DNA of 64,000 bases from Amphimedon queenslandica. Its lineage: Eukaryota; Porifera; Demospongiae; Haplosclerida; Niphatidae. Under the pieces are notes generated by a model. That model made no database searches and had not been told where the DNA came from. It worked only from the letters and a program-made list of their open reading frames with translations. Below, piece after piece: positions 25,648 to 37,770 of this stretch; positions within the stretch are counted from its first letter, which is position 1; every line of letters starts with the position of its first letter. Location: the NCBI RefSeq assembly GCF_000090795.2, contig NW_003546293.1:262649-326648 (forward strand). Direction: 5' to 3'. Made by a program: the position numbers and the translations under genes.

Positions 25648-25757
25648 GCATAGCTAAGGCGTGGCCTTGTCTTCTCAAAGCTTCACTGAAGTGTAAACGA
25701 GCCCTTTTAAAACTTGTTAACGAGCCCTTGTTCTCCTTCTAAACAAGCCCTTTAAAC
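25648..25757 (+). promoter_or_regulatory. Upstream region conserved between the two death-domain genes (copy A)
   Basis: GCATAGCTAAGGCGTGG, followed by CTTCTCAA and then GAGC(C/T)CTTTTAAAACTTGT and AAGCCCTTGTT-like blocks, is repeated at 26303-26470 ahead of copy B. It probably contains the duplicated promoter and 5' UTR. Position and conservation are the only evidence. Confidence 0.5.
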
Positions 25758-26159
25758 ATGCCAAACCCAGGTAGGTCCTCATTATAATAGTAAGTCTTGT
25801 TTTACTGGTATGTATGGATACGATTCAATCCTTGTTTAGAATTATTGATGAAGAAAGTTCCACTGCAGAGAGACCTCTTGCGTCTTTTTAATGGTCAATC
25901 TGATCAGTGGCAGACCATAGGCACTGGGCTAGGTGTGTCACACAGCGACCTTATGCCTCTTCCCGGCCAAGCACTTAACAATCTCGGCATGATATTCGAT
26001 CGTTGGCTCAAAGCATACAAGAACGTGACCTGGAAGGCCATATGTAATTTGTGTGAGGATTGGGATCAACTTGGTCAGTCAAAGGCTAAAGTTGCAAAGT
26101 TTCTTGAATCAGATAGAGCTCATGAGGAATATGGTACCAAGCCGGACTTTGATGGATAA
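25758..26159 (+). CDS. Small single death-domain protein, copy A
   Basis: Exons 25758-25770 (MPNP plus one base) and 25840-26159 give 110 residues. Nearly the whole protein is one death-fold domain: KKVPLQRDLLRLF, QWQTIGTGLGVSHSDLMPLP, NLGMIFDRWLKAYKNVTWKA and ICNLCEDWDQLGQSKAKVAK, the usual six-helix pattern with the W in the RW.KA motif. It has no second domain, signal peptide or membrane segment, so it would act as a cytosolic adaptor or competitor in death-domain assemblies. A tandem duplicate follows 312 bp later. The frame also opens upstream in the intron (25797), but the tiny first exon, conserved in copy B, is a better start. Confidence 0.82.
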
Positions 26160-26302
26160 ACTTAGTATTGTTATTATGTTGTGCATGCTTGCTAAGTAAA
26201 ACTATCAATACTTTTGTAGCTTGCTTCTCACTAGTTCTCAGTTTTTTTGAAAAAACTATTTTTAATAATAGGAAATAATTAGTATACAGTCACGTGAACT
26301 CT

Positions 26303-26470
26303 GCATAGCTAAGGCGTGGCTCAGCTTCTCAAGTAAGCTTACTTGACTATGGTTGAGAAGTCTTAAAGTGTTAACGAGCTCTTTTAAAACTTGTTAACAA
26401 GCCTACAAGCCCTTGTTATCCTTCTTTTGTAATTTTGTAAACGAGCCCTTTTGCTGGAAGCCTGGCAGGC
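26303..26470 (+). promoter_or_regulatory. Upstream region conserved between the two death-domain genes (copy B)
   Basis: Same ordered blocks as 25648-25757, starting GCATAGCTAAGGCGTGG and ending just before ATGCCAAATCCAG. It is longer because of small insertions. Probable duplicated promoter and 5' UTR. Confidence 0.5.
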
Positions 26471-27119
26471 ATGCCAAATCCAGGTAATTGTCACGATTCA
26501 CAATTTTCACATCACATCCTGATCCATGTGATCCTATCTCTCTCATCCATCACTGTGTCGGTTTATAATAGTCTTGGCTACCATTATGCATGGTAGAAAT
26601 AATTTTAATGTTACAGCTTGATTAATTGTCACTCCTTCAGTGTTTGTACTCATGTTTTTTCTAATCATTCTTTTGTATTTCTCTTGCACTGTAAAGTTAA
26701 TAAATAAATAAATAAAATTATAGTACCAAGTCTTGTTTTACATGTACGGTATGTATGGATACCATTTGATCCTTAGTATTATTATTATATGTATAGATTT
26801 ATTGATGAAGAAAATCCCAACTCAGCGAGACCTCTTGCGCCTGTTTGCTAGTGATGCTAATCAATGGCAGCTTATAGGTGGGCAGCTAGGTGTGAATCAT
26901 GCCGACCTTATGCCTCTTCCCGGCCAAGCACTTAACAATCTCGGCATGATATTCAATCGTTGGCTCAATGCATACAGGAAAGTGACATGGAGGACCATAT
27001 GTAATTTGTGTGAGGATTGGCCTGATCAACTTGGTCAGGCGAAAGATAGAATTGCAAAGTTTCTTTCATCAGATAGAGCTCATGGGGAATATGGTACCAA
27101 GCCAGACTTTGATGGATGA
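26471..27119 (+). CDS. Small single death-domain protein, copy B
   Basis: Exons 26471-26483 (MPNP plus one base) and 26797-27119 give 111 residues. The death domain is closely related to copy A: KKIPTQRDLLRLF, QWQLIGGQLGVNHADLMPLP, NLGMIFNRWLNAYRKVTWRT, ICNLCEDWPDQLGQAKDRIA, and the same C-terminal YGTKPDFDG. Differences cluster at surface positions of the first helices (GQSD to ASDAN). The intron is longer (313 bp) than in copy A (69 bp). Both copies are intact, which argues for retention after duplication. The target partner cannot be told from sequence. Confidence 0.82.
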
Positions 27120-27427
27120 ACTTAGTATTGTTATTATGTTTATACATCATCCTTATACTATATACATTTTATTTGTGGGTTGCTTTTTAAAATTATTTTT
27201 AGTGGAGGATGAAGTGGGTGTATATATTATTATCTGCATGCGAGGTGTGGCTATGCGCAGGCCTGAAGGAAATAATAATTAATAATTTAGCTAATCATGC
27301 ACGTGTTTATACAAGTGGTTTCAACAATGGATCCTGCCAGTATATATAAAGTGGGCGAGAGGGTATTATCTTTCAGAAGCTCAAAACAGGCTCTTGGTCC
27401 TTGCCTGATATCAAGTGTAACTCTGGA

Positions 27428-29897
27428 ATGTCGAGCTTATTGAAGAAGGCTTCTTCCTTCATATCCAGCAGGAGGGGGTCTATAGGAAACCAGCTAGGAG
27501 ATGAACCGCTTTCTACTGAGGCCAAGTCCCTACTCGTAGGCATTGATATACACAAGCCTATTCTTACTGGAAGAGTCTTCAAGCAGTCGCAGGACGGAAA
27601 GCAATTTAACAAGAGGTTCTTTGTTTTGTATCCGAAAGTCCTGCTGTACTTCCAAAATGAAAGGACATACCAGAATTCATTGAAGAGAGGGAAGGTGAGC
27701 CAGAGGAGTCAGTGAGATTTTTGTATGATGTGGTAATTGTGGTTTTCAAGTTCAAGATGGAAAATGAAAATAAATGAATGTGCTGAAATATTTTAATTTG
27801 ACTGCTTTTTATGCATGGCTGCAATATAGCTGAAGGCTGCAGTGCAGTGCATGTAGTTATTAGTAATTTATGAGACTCTCATTTCCACCATCTCTCATTC
27901 ATGGAATTTTTATTTCTTTTGCTGCAGATAGAGTCAGGCTGCAAGGTCTTCAAACTGAAGGGTCTTCATGTATCGCTGGTCAAGCCGCTACCACCCGGAG
28001 CAGAGTTCTGTTTTAGAATCCATCTTCCAGATGCTTTTAATCCAAAAAAGTTAGTAGCCTTTTAATTTCTCTTGTAATTACAGACACATTGCTGAATAAG
28101 CTTAAAACCCACAAGATAAGGTACTATTATACACACCTGTTGATCCATCACACTATACTATACAGCCGGTTAGATGTGTACTAGGCAATGAGGCCGTTAT
28201 TTCATCATCATGCTGCAATTTGCGTATATGGCTCCAACAATTATTTTAGCTAAACCACAAGTGTAGATAAATCCTGTGTAATGCAATAGACCTGTTTAAT
28301 TGTTTTGTGCCCTTATTTAAAAGTCGATAGGCTATAAGTGTATAATACATTTTAGCTAAACCACAAGTATACCTGTGTAATGTAATAGACCTGTGACCTG
28401 TTTAATAGTTTTGTGGCCTTATTTAAAGTCAATAGACTATAAGTGTATGCTACATGCCCATTCAAGAGCCACTCCAAAGACATAATACTATTAGTGATTT
28501 CATTCCATGCATTAAAAAATATACACACTCAGCTCTGTACACAAACAAACAATATATTATAATCATTATTGTTTCTAATAAGCATTTCATTTTCAATGCA
28601 ATTATTTATTGTTTGCTTAAATCTGAATTAAGAGCATTATTGTTATCATTATGCGTTGATATAATATAATGGAAGACAAAGTGTTTACATAAAATCCTAC
28701 ACTGTTTTCCTCATTCATACTATTGTGACTTCATGCTTTGCTTGTACTTCACTTACTGCCACTGTCGGTGTAATGAAAACTGTAGCTTGTTTATTGTAAT
28801 TAGGAGCTGTTTGGAGTTGTTTTTGGGCTGGCGATGTGGTTCTTTTTGATAACATAACCACTATAGTAATGTTATCTATGTATACCGTACAAGACGATTT
28901 ATTGGTGGAGTAATATTTTGCAAATTTGCCTCTGGAAAAAAATTGGCGGATTTTATATCGGCGATTTTGTGCCACGTGTCATTGAGCATGCTCAGATTAA
29001 AACAAAATGGTGAATTTTATATTGGTGATTTCTTCATAGAACCGCCAATCGTCAATATTAATTCCCTGCCAAAAAATCATCTTTTGTACAGTTTATAGTG
29101 TTCTTCTAGGTGGCTGTGCCAGATATTGTTTGATAATTATACTACTTTTTGGAGTAGGGTTTGTAATCATGTGTCATTGAAATGCCAAAATGGCAAAATG
29201 CCAAAAGTTGTCAAATTTCCCACATTCGCATTAGTTTTGTCAATTAATGCAGTTAGGGTTTCCGACAGGATTTCGGCACAGTGCTTATGCAGCTTTTGTC
29301 AATGGATTGTCAAGCTAATAAAGAATTGGGCCAAAGACACTGTACTATAGTGTACTGGGTATTTTGACAAAAATCACGAAGAGATAATTCTCTATTTTTA
29401 TAATTTTTTTGATAGATATGCATGTCCTTATGTTATGTAAAAAGTTTGAAATGATTCCAATCACGTTTGGATTTTTTTACAAATCTAAAAAATTGGGCCA
29501 AAGTCCCTGTAACAAGGACTTTGGCCAAGTTTTGTCAAAAATGGTTACGAAAAAATTTTCCACTTCAATAATTTTTCCTGATACCTATACATGTCCTTAT
29601 GCTGTGTATTAACTTTGAGCTGTTTTGATCAAATTCAAATTTAATGAATTTTTTAAGTTGCTCCAAATGCCATGTACTGTATTGTAGTGCTTGTCAGCTC
29701 ATGAAGCTCATGCTGTTTAGCTCACCTAGCATGCTTTGTAGGAAACCCTGAATACAGTACCGTATCATAGCTTTATATTTTGTTTCTTTCATTGTAGTGA
29801 AGTCTTACTTGCTTTTCACAATCGCAGAGCAAAGAGAAAATGGATGATGCATCTTCAGGCTCAGAATCCTAATCTTGTCTTGAAAAGAAACTCTTAA
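27428..29897 (+). CDS. Small PH-domain protein 1
   Basis: Exons 27428-27694, 27928-28049 and 29828-29897 join in phase to 152 residues. A Ser/Arg-rich N-terminus (MSSLLKKASSFISSRRGS) leads to one pleckstrin homology domain from ~residue 47: HKPILTGRVFKQSQDGKQFN, KRFFVLYPKVLLYFQN, FKLKGLHVSLVKPL and the C-terminal helix AKRKWMMHLQAQNP with the invariant Trp. PH domains bind phosphoinositides or proteins at membranes. The K.F.KRFFVLYP basic strand fits phosphoinositide binding, but specificity cannot be read. It is related in sequence to the PH genes at 31476-33251 and 40707-43669. The second intron (1.8 kb) carries a MITE and repeat copies. Confidence 0.87.
28240..28445 (+). repeat. Tandem duplication, two units of ~100 bp
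   Basis: The block TTTTAGCTAAACCACAAGT ... TGTGTAAT.CAATAGACCTG ... CTATAAGTGTAT occurs twice in a row, in the second intron of PH gene 1. Confidence 0.8.
28883..29095. mobile_element. MITE-like element, same family as 24268-24478
   Basis: Left end TACCGTACAAGACGATTTAT; right end reverse complemented TAAACTGTACAAAAGATGAT. The centre has GTCATTGAGCATGCTCAG. In the second intron of PH gene 1. Confidence 0.65.
29340..29690 (-). repeat. Two diverged, inverted units of the dispersed repeat
   Basis: Contains 'ACATGTCCTTATG', 'AAAGTTTGAAATGATT' and 'TTGGGCCAAAGTC', the reverse complement of the 4.2-4.5 kb units. Two units ~180 bp apart in the second intron of PH gene 1. Confidence 0.6.
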
Positions 29898-31475
29898 AGC
29901 ATAATGTGACACACACCAGCCATCATGTACGCAATCTGTATAGTGATATATTTGTAATATTATTTCGTCGGTTTATTTTTGTTTGAATTTTTAAACTCCT
30001 TTTCCTTTATGTTGTTGCTATTGTAAGTGTAATGGCATACATTGACTTTTAATATTATTTATTTACTGTTATGACTTGATGCGTTTGGAAAAACCAGACA
30101 TGACTGGATATTAATAAATGTCAGCTAGGCCTATAAGAACATATTATGATATCGTGATACCTCGACAGTATTAACAATTTGGAAAGATAAACACTGTAGG
30201 TCAAGTTGTCTAGTAATCATGTACACAAATCCCACCCTTATACCTGATTACTCATACATAGTCATATACTACACTTCAGACAGCATTCCCTATGATTTGA
30301 TGCACACATGAGCTGTGAATAGTAAACAATACTATCCCGGCCTGTATACTTGAAATTATATGTATTGGTTCAGGAAGCTCCAAAGGGGCTTATTATTACT
30401 CTGACACTCTCCTCTTCATCCTTGTGCCCTTTCTACTTAAATAAATAAAGCCTCACAAAGCTCTTATTGGTAATAGACTAAGTGACTTTGTTTAACGTGC
30501 AGCGCAAAACTTCCCTAGAGGGTAAAGTTCTCTTAAAGAGGGTCAGACCGAGGGGGAAAAGGGAAGAGGTGGGTGGTTGGAGGGAGACAGAGATATATAC
30601 ATATATTGGGGGTTTGGGAGTGAGGCGATAATTTAATATTTGGTTTTCAAATGTTACCACCTTTTCATTGATAACAAGGGTTACTTATCACTCTTTGGAA
30701 GTAATAGAAGGTGAAGAAATGTCACCTTGTTTGTTGATTAGTGTGTTCATAGGATATACCGTATCACGCTTTATTTTGCGGTGCTTTATTTTGTTAATTT
30801 TGCTGTAAAATTGTAATTGCCGGGTTTTAATTTGGCAATTTTTTGTGTACAACTGCATTACTAAGCATGTGAATTAATGATTGGTGGTTTTAATATCAGT
30901 GATTCCACTTGCAAACCACCAATTGCCAAAATAAAACTCCGCCAAATTAAAGTGCTATAAGGTAGTACTTTATAGCAATTTGAGTGTTAAGATTTGTTTT
31001 TGAAAGTTAAAATTTTTGAAGAGAAATTTTTAACCATGTGCTTGGGTACATGCTTCTACAAGGAGTACCACTATCAAATTGGAGACAAAAATTTTAGCAA
31101 TTTGACCTGAATTCATCAGAAAATTTACTCTGCAAATTATATCAATAGGACATGCCCCACTTTGCATCTAGTTGGTGCTATCATACCAGTAGTTTACCTG
31201 TTGTTTGGGTGCTATTTTTTATTTTCGATCATTTTATATAGCAGGCATCGCTTGAGTGACTGTCATTACATTAAAATAATTTCTATTGTAAAAAACTGTA
31301 TTAGATGATAATGGAGTTGTCAGATGAAGAATGAAGCAAAAATGATAATAGCAATAGCAATAATAATAATAATAATAATAATAATGATAATAATACAGTT
31401 ATTGTATATCAAGCAGCGATGAACATTAAAATGAGATGCATGAATGAACTTAAAGTGCAACTAGTCATGTGAGAA
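29898..31475. other. Intergenic region between convergent PH genes
   Basis: About 1.6 kb with no supported gene. It holds 3' UTRs, a MITE (30757-30965) and an (AAT)n tract near 31350-31395. Confidence 0.6.
30757..30965. mobile_element. MITE-like element, same family as 24268-24478
   Basis: Left end TACCGTATCACGCTTTATTT; right end reverse complemented TACCTTATAGCACTTTAATT. Internal arms are AT-rich and mutually complementary (GCGG...CCGC). Intergenic. Confidence 0.65.
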
Positions 31476-33251
31476 TCATGTGACAGTGACAGGAGGGGTT
31501 GAGGGAACTTCAAGCTGTATGTCGCCAGTTTCAGGAACATCAAAACTTAAAACACAGACATCATTATCTTCTTCTTCTTCTTCGTCGCCATCTTTCTCTA
31601 CTCCGCCAGACTCACGATCGCTGTCACCGTCTTCAACTTTAAGCGCTACCTCGTCAAAACTCGGAGTGCTAGACAATGTATTAGGAAGAACCTCGAGCAT
31701 CATGGCGGAGTTACTGGGGACAGAGTGGGCCCTCCTTCTCTCTGGTATCGGGGTGTCTGGAGCTATTCTTTGTCCAGGAGCAATGAGGTGAGGATTTTGT
31801 GCTTGTATCTGTACCATCCATTGGGCCCTCTCCTCTCTTGTCTTACAAACTAGGAGTGTCTCTCTACAGAGAGAGAGAGAGAGAGAGAGAGAGGAAAGGA
31901 GAAGGAAGAGAGAGAGAAGAAAGGAGGAGGAAGAGACAGAGAGGGGGGGGAGAGAGAGACAGAGAGATGAATCAGTAGTAATAGCTATAGAGTTAAAAGG
32001 CTATACACGATTACATTGTTTTCATAAAATTCTCTTTCATTGCCTATTGATACAAACAGACACAAAATTGCAGGACATCAATGCCAAGCTTTACTACAAG
32101 TAATCAAAGGAATCATAAATGGTGTGACATTACTGACGTATACTAATAATAGAATCACAAAGAGAAAGAGGAAAGCAAAACATAGAGAGAGTAGGAAATG
32201 AAGAAATAAGAGATAAGCAGTAGTAGATACAGATCTGCTCTTTCATCAACAAACAAATAAATAAACCAAACCACAAAGATATAGACCATGTGCTATACGT
32301 GTACATAATGTCACAAACAAAAACAGTACAGAAGATAAAATGAAATAATGTGATTATTAAGACAAGCAGACAAGCAGAAACAGTTCTTTGTTGATCAATA
32401 AATTTGCTATGTAATACGCATGTACATGTACACATGCACATATATGTATTCTGTACCTTCTTGCATTTGCTGGGTCAGGAGTATGGAGGACAAAGCAATA
32501 TCTGCCGCCTTGTGGTTTCTTATCAGGCTTTGATAAATATACTCTGTTAAGAGTAATGTAACCAGCTCTGTTCTGTTGGAGAGAGAGAGGGGGAAGAGAG
32601 AGAGAGGGGGAGAAACAGAGAGGGGGAGAAAGAGAGGGGGGAGAGAGGTGGAGGAGGGATAAGATCAAAAATAAAGACACAGACAGTAAAATTAATAAAA
32701 GTATGTTCATTACTAAAAAAAGTGCATGACAATCCACATTGCATATTTTTGTTGTAATTGTACATGATGGGTGGAGTCATTCTGTGTTCAGCAGAGACTA
32801 TTTTATAAGCATAAAATTTTTTATCAAAGAAGATGAAGAATAATGGGCTATTATTGGATGGTGTTACGTCCTGTAATATAACACAAGGCTACACAACACT
32901 CCCACCCTTTAAAAGGAAAAGCACACAAACAAAATAAATAATCTATTATTCCACATAATAATTATATATAATTATTTTTAATGTTACTTTAAGCGAGTGA
33001 TTCCCTAGATCCTTCTTATACTCGTCCTCCTTTCTATAATAGACTAAGCAGCCGCTGTAGAGTGCAAAATATCTCTTGTTGAAAGAATCGAAGGAATGGT
33101 GAGATTTCTTATACATGTAGCCTTTCAGAACTGGTGTATCAAGAGCTAGGTTATTTATGTCGGTCTGGTTGGGAACGGAGTCTTTCTCCTTTTTCGAAGG
33201 CCTCGGAGACAGTAACTTACTACTGCTCTTGCTTAAGGACATGCTGGACAT
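31476..33251 (-). CDS. PH-domain protein 2
   Basis: Exons 32988-33251, 32457-32572 and 31476-31863 join in phase to 255 residues. A Ser/Lys-rich N-terminus (MSSMSLSKSSSKLLSPRPSK) precedes a PH domain at ~50-160: TPVLKGYMYKKSHHSFDSFN, KRYFALYSGCLVYYRK, YCFVLHTPDPANARRETLLV and the helix EERAQWMVQIQAQNP with the invariant Trp. The C-terminal ~95 residues are low complexity and very acidic (EKDGDEEEEEDNDVC). The ending QAQNPHL matches QAQNPNL of PH gene 1, supporting common descent. An in-frame reading continues upstream of the chosen Met to 33446 but looks non-coding. GA-rich tracts lie in both introns. Confidence 0.85.
31866..31970. repeat. GA-rich microsatellite
   Basis: (GA)n with GGGG interruptions, directly upstream (in transcript sense) of the third-exon acceptor of PH gene 2, so it is read there as a CT-rich polypyrimidine tract. 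A similar tract lies at 32577-32655. Confidence 0.9.
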
Positions 33252-34825
33252 GATGAGAAGAGTTGCTGCTACGTTGATTATTGGCTTTACCGCAAGACTG
33301 TCTATAAAAAATAATGTAGGATGATGATGATGATTGACGCGCTTATCCGGAGACAAGATTACACATGTAATTTCGATGTCACGTATACACTTCAGCGTTA
33401 AGAGTGATCCTATTATACTTCCCTTTTCCTGTCCTAACTCCAACAAAGCAGAAAGACAAAGCTACACACCCAAAGGCCAAAAAATGTCTTACCTGCAAAA
33501 ATATTGGGTGGAGCAGCTCAAAGGTGTGAATATATTAAATTCCTAGAATTGATCAGCAAAGAGAAGCCCCATCCAATGGAAAAAGGAGTATGAGGAGGAT
33601 GATCAAATTATTATTAGTGCATGCATTGCTTCACAGGCAGCAACAAAAATGCTCATGCTCACAAATTCAACATGTGCATGCCTTGTTAACCAATACGCAT
33701 GCATAGTGACCACCAAATTGTCTCAAATATTTCAGGGAGTGGATTCCAGTATGTGACTACAATCACTACATGTGTATAGTAGGCCTAATCAATGAAGCAG
33801 ACAACATGAAACTAGCTTTTATCATGCAGAATGCTTCTGACATGGCATATTGGGCCAGCTATGATCTCTATGCCTTTGGAATAACTGTATAATTGCCGGC
33901 TAACTATTGTTGAACTTATAATGAAACATTTTTAAAAATACCGACTACTCATGCTTCAAATTGCTATGATGACATCAATAAACTGGTCAATTTAAAACAT
34001 TTTACTAGCGCTTACATGGAGAAATAGAAAATGAACCACTTATGAGGATCAGGCTATTATAAATTTACTAATTTTGCAAAATTGGATTCCCTAGCCAGAA
34101 ACTGATCAATTATAACAAGATGCAAAGCTATCCCTTAGGCTAGTTTACAATATAATGTTGGGCCAATGTACCATCAATTCTTAATCAAAAGCATGGGCGA
34201 TTTGACCTTTTGATGCATGCTTTCCGCTAAAATAGAACCAGATTCTATTCCTGTGTCTACGTCACGTCAGGACTAGCGTAATATTGTAAACCAGCCTTTA
34301 GCTGTAATCATGAACAACAGGAGCACCCAGGCTATTATAATAATGGCATAATAGGAGCCATGGAAATAAGCAAACTGTTGTCAAACAAGACCTTGCATAT
34401 GCAAGAACTAGTAGACAAAACACATAATACAATGACATTAATTATAGAATATACTATATGTTGATAGTGATGCTGAAATAGCTTGGGAATTCTAATTTGA
34501 GGCCACAAATATTTCATAAAATTTGACCTTTTAAAATGCTGAGTCTTTCATGGCAGGAAGCACAGCATGTTTATCTGTGGCAGTCGCTAATTAATTACAA
34601 GTTATCACATTTTTGACTAATGTTATCACGAGTCCTTATTTGTGATGTGTTGCCAAACACATAAAATCAATATCTAATTGTTATTGTAATCTCATTGCTA
34701 CTGTAATTAAACAGGTATTCCACTTAAGCTGTTAAGCAAGTATTTCATTACAAAAAATAATATTTTAACCTGTGCAAGTGTAAAATCAGCAAAATCTAAT
34801 AAAAAGATTCATTAATTGTTACTTA
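33252..34825. other. Intergenic region
   Basis: About 1.6 kb between the PH gene 2 start and the C11orf54-like 3' end. AT-rich, no supported gene, RNA or tandem repeat. Confidence 0.55.
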
Positions 34826-37628
34826 TCAGTCTCGCCCGATTTGGTGAGTTTTAATTGGTCGATCAATACGGACAATCTCCTCAGCTATTACGTAATATCC
34901 ATGATATTCAACTTCTTGTGGAGTGACGTCATAATGATAGTGCCCACCATCGCCATGAGAGCTAAAGCAATGGGTATGTTCTACACGTAAGTCTAAACCC
35001 TAAAAGAAAAGAAAAGTATAAACAGAAAAAGAGAGAGAGAGAGAAGGTGAGAGAGAGAAATTAAAATAAAAGATCTCACTGGGTCACAACTGATGAAGAC
35101 AGAGAGGCAAGTGAGAGGTGAAGACATGTTATAGAACTGGAGCCATTTGTTGACTCCTTCGTTAGTAGTCAGTGGAGTCTGAGAGAAGTCAGGCTATTAT
35201 AAAATAAAAAAAAACAGTATAATTTTAAACAAAAAATATAGATATTATTCATTAATGTGCACAATACTTTTATGTTATGTTAAAGTTTGAGGTGATTTGA
35301 TTTGAATTTTTCAAGTTACGGCCATTTTAAGAAAATGTCAAATTCTGAAAAATACCCAAGGCTATAGCCCATGGTTTTTTCCAAAAAATGGCTCCAAAAT
35401 GACCCCCAATTTTTATTACATTTTTTGATACATATTGATGTCCTTATGTTGTGTAGCAAGTTTGAGATGATTCCGACTTCAATTTTTCAAGTTGCGGCCA
35501 TTTAAAAAAAACACCAAAATTCTGAAAAATACCCAAGGCTATAGCCCATGGTTTTTTCCAAAAAATGGCTCCAAAACCACCCCCAATTTTTATTACATTT
35601 TCTGATACATATTGATGTCCTTATGCTGTGTAGAAAGTTTGAGCTGATTCCGACTTCAATTTTTGGAGTTATGGCATGGTTGCATGTGTAAAGAATAGGT
35701 CCTTAATGTTTCAAGCTGCAATGAAAATACAATATTCTAACTAACGGTGTTTCAACACTTGTAGTTAAGCAATACTATGCCTAATAGCATTAGTAGAGTG
35801 TACATTTCCTTATTCCAGTATATTAACACACTATCAGTAAATGACACAGCTATCTATATCTTGGCACAAGCAAAATAATGTCTAAATATGGAGACATTCA
35901 ATGCTAATTGATATTAGCATATCCTCCAATAGTCTAATTACACACTCTTGGTATGTGAACCATTACATTGCACTTACATTTTGAAAAGGAATCTGTTTTT
36001 AATAATATCATATACACTATATACATAAAGATCAAATGTATACTAAATTATTATCATTAACAACAGATTCCTCATAGTAAGCAAACCCACTGGACAGTAT
36101 TGACAATACAGTATACTAGTAATATAGTCTCTCTTAATGGACACTCTCTATAGCGTACACCTCCATTTAACGGACAGCACCTAGTGTACCAATTACATTC
36201 CTTACTGTATAAGATAACTTCTATATAAAGGACACCTCTGTATAACAGAGACACTTTCTTATCTCCAAGTGTCCATTATATAGAGGCTATACAATAATTC
36301 TTAATTTCACTGACCATAATGTGAAGCTTTGCTTTGCCTTTCTTAATCATGAAAACTCCGCCGAGTCCAACTGGGCCCTCACCAAAATAAGCAGCCAAGG
36401 ACTTTCTCATGCAGGTAACGAAATTCTCTTCTCCAACTCTCTTCCTTGCTTTTATTTCAAGGACAGGAGCACCAGGAGTGCCTTCACAAAGTAATAAATT
36501 GGCAAGAGGACCGGCCTCAGTGTATGGGAATTTCTCAATTATAGCAGATCCGTCCTGTGCAAAAATAAATGAGAAATAAAATACAATTAATCGTACGTGT
36601 GCTTCAAGGTGCTTAATAAGTTTCTGTGATTTTGTGATAAAAATTAAAAATTTAGTGTTTTTAGCTTGTGTATATGTATGACCATACATAGCCTTATAAT
36701 AATAATCATAGATAGCAATGTAAAACCATGGGTAATCCATGTCTAAGAATGTATAACCATGCTTATAACCATACATAAGCCATGCTAATAACCCCATGTA
36801 TACGACTAACTTAACCTTATAATAATCATAGATAGCAAGTACAACTGTGGGTAATCCATGTCTAAGAATGTATAACCATCCATAGCTGAGGACATAACCA
36901 TACATAATCAGCTTATAACCAAATGTATGACCATAATCCTTAACAATGTGGTTGGAGATAGCTTTATTAATCAATGCGTACATCTAGTACACTAAACCAA
37001 GGATTGTAATCATGCATGGCAAAAATAGACTTTTGTGGGAATCAAGCAGTCACAAACAACCAAATATATTAATTGCCATCTGCCACATTTTATTGTATAA
37101 CCTCCTTAAAGGAAATAAGCCAAATTTAGTAATTTTGTGACTCGAAAAATTTCATGACAGCTAAGTGGACATAATGATAATACTCTGTGTCATTATACTG
37201 GTACAATAATGTATTGGTAGCATTTACTTCTGTGGAGACTTTAGCCGAATAAGAGCCAATATTATGAGGAGCTCCTGAGTCAGGATCAGAGAATTTAATA
37301 TTAGCCATCATCTAACAAAAAAATAATACTAATACTAACAATACTAATACTAATAATGATAATAATGATAATAATAATAATTATTATTATTATAATACTC
37401 TGTGGCACACTAATGCCCACATGTGGTTGAGCCGCTCCCCTATCCTTCTACCTGATGTGGATGGGCAGGTCTGACTCTTTTTTTTTCTTTATTATTAGTT
37501 TCTTAATACACATACAGTTTCTTTGTTTTGTTTTTTGCTTTGTTTAGTTTTCCCCATAGGGCCTTCCTTCTCCTTTCCCTTTTTTGTTTTTCTCTGTTAT
37601 TAGTTATGCTTTGTTTTCCTTTATAATA

Positions 37629-37670
<42 letters not shown>

Positions 37671-37689
37671 CCATTCTCCTCTGATAATA

Positions 37690-37770
<81 letters not shown>

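Noticed and set aside
33252-33446. N-terminal extension of PH protein 2
   Set aside because: The added residues are unlike any domain, and the Met at 33251 gives a Ser-rich start like that of PH gene 1.
36276-36983. Single 235-codon - strand ORF
   Set aside because: Only 36315-36554 matches the C11orf54 family. The rest is intron containing direct repeats that happen to stay open.
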